Shown: piece after piece, positions 5,878 to 6,471 of the stretch
Layout of the letters: the number at the start of each line of letters is the position of its first letter
Position numbering within the stretch: position 1 is the first letter of the stretch
NCBI GenBank assembly: GCA_036274645.1
Contig: DASUFH010000345.1
Span: 1 to 6,471 of the forward strand
DNA length: 6,471 nt
Source: DASUFH01 sp036274645
Lineage (GTDB): Bacteria > Acidobacteriota > Terriglobia > 20CM-2-55-15
Direction of reading: 5' to 3'
The notes under the pieces: model-generated
What the model was told of the DNA's origin: nothing
What the model saw: the letters and a program-made list of their open reading frames with translations, nothing else
The model's database searches: none
Translations under genes and position numbers: made by a program

Positions 5878-6471
5878 GGCTGATTTTTCTCCGATATTGA
5901 TGGACGCGGGGAGAGTGAACGGATGTAGGCGATGAGGTCGAGAATCTGTTCTTCCGAAAGTTGTCCGCGGAATGAAGGCATGACCGGCTCGAATCCCGCC
6001 GCGATCTTCTTGTTGGGCTCGAGAATCGATTCCCGGATGTAGGCTTCGTCGAAGAGCGCGGATCCGCCACCTTCCAGAGCCACCCGGGTTCCGAACAGGT
6101 TGCCGAGCGTCGGGCCGCGCGCGCGTTTCCCGGTGCCGTGGCAGCTGACGCAGTCGAAGTCGGTAAACAGGTCTTTGCCGGCTTCGACCGGATCGAGATT
6201 GTTGGCGCCGGCGAGCCATCGTTCGTATTCGCTCTCTTCGAGGACGACGACGCTTCCGATCATCCGGGAATGATTGGTCCCGCAGTATTCGGCGCAGAAG
6301 AGGTGATAGGTTCCCGGCTGGGTGGGCCGGAACCACATGGTTCGATACTGTCCGGGTACCGCGTCCTGCTTGATGCGGAATGCCGGGACGAAGAAGCTGT
6401 GGATGACGTCCTGCGACGTCAGCGTCAGCTTGATGTTGCGATTCACCGGAACATGGAGTTCGTTGATCTCG
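5874..6471 (-). CDS. coxB: Cytochrome c oxidase subunit II with fused cytochrome c domain (caa3 type), start outside window
   Basis: The electron-entry subunit: it accepts electrons through a C-terminal cytochrome c domain and passes them to CoxA through the dinuclear CuA centre. 198 residues are visible, open at the right edge; the N-terminal membrane helices lie outside. Counting from the codon at 6468-6470, the cupredoxin domain opens INELHVPVNRNI and holds all CuA ligands: His24 (DVIHSF) and the CAEYCGTNHSRM block with Cys59, Glu61, Cys63, His67 and Met70. The heme c domain has CVSCHG (Cys107, Cys110, His111) and a likely distal Met164 in PVMPSF, then the usual last helix LSEEQILDLIAYIRSL. 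The GTG at 6444-6446 lies within conserved sequence and is not the start. It is the most upstream gene visible of the operon and overlaps coxA by four bases. Confidence 0.96.
   Translation of the reverse strand, partial: EINELHVPVNRNIKLTLTSQDVIHSFFVPAFRIKQDAVPGQYRTMWFRPTQPGTYHLFCAEYCGTNHSRMIGSVVVLEESEYERWLAGANNLDPVEAGKDLFTDFDCVSCHGTGKRARGPTLGNLFGTRVALEGGGSALFDEAYIRESILEPNKKIAAGFEPVMPSFRGQLSEEQILDLIAYIRSLSPRPSISEKNQP

Noticed and set aside
4969..5883. Plus-strand open frame of 304 codons opposite CoxA
   Set aside because: The translation is a low-complexity Glu/Asp/Arg/Gly-rich string, the usual antisense product of membrane-protein codons; CoxA in the same place has all its metal ligands.

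Overview
The window comes from a GC-rich bacterial genome. The right two thirds (2761-6471, minus strand) holds the distal part of an aerobic respiratory operon encoding a caa3-type cytochrome c oxidase. The left third (2-1844, plus strand) holds the end of topoisomerase VI subunit B and a complete subunit A. This topoisomerase is archaeal/plant-like and only patchily present in bacteria. Topo VI, a caa3 oxidase and a free-standing four-helix-bundle (23S intervening-sequence-type) gene together would suit a planctomycete or a relative such as an acidobacterium. That placement is an inference from gene content only.

Layout. 2-697 (+): C-terminal part of Top6B, open at the left edge. 711-1844 (+): Top6A, with the catalytic tyrosine and the TOPRIM acidic residues intact. 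1845-2238: no gene; it holds two direct copies (A, B) of a roughly 180-bp repeat rich in degenerate seven-base units. 2239-2625 (-): a 128-residue four-helix-bundle protein. 2626-2760: a third, inverted repeat copy (C). 2761-3303 (-): a small membrane protein resembling the DUF1440 group. 3331-6471 (-): the oxidase genes in transcription order coxB (open at the right edge), coxA, coxC and a subunit IV gene, with overlaps of 4, 17 and 4 bases.

How the genes work together. CoxB carries both the CuA site and a fused cytochrome c domain, so it takes electrons and passes them to CoxA, which holds heme a, heme a3 and CuB. CoxA has the YSHP form of helix VI, which marks the A2 class of proton-pumping oxidases that lack the usual helix-VI glutamate. 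CoxC and subunit IV are accessory membrane subunits. The DUF1440-like gene follows 27 bases downstream with its own strong ribosome binding site and looks like the last member of the transcript. Top6B (ATPase/transducer) and Top6A (DNA cleavage) form the two halves of one type IIB topoisomerase and are adjacent.

The part least explained by standard annotation is 1861-2736. The four-helix-bundle gene lies between 67-base arms that are near-perfect inverted copies of each other (65 of 67 by eye), and a further direct copy lies outside the left arm. This looks like a cassette or a repeat-associated gene unit and is the best candidate here for an undescribed element.
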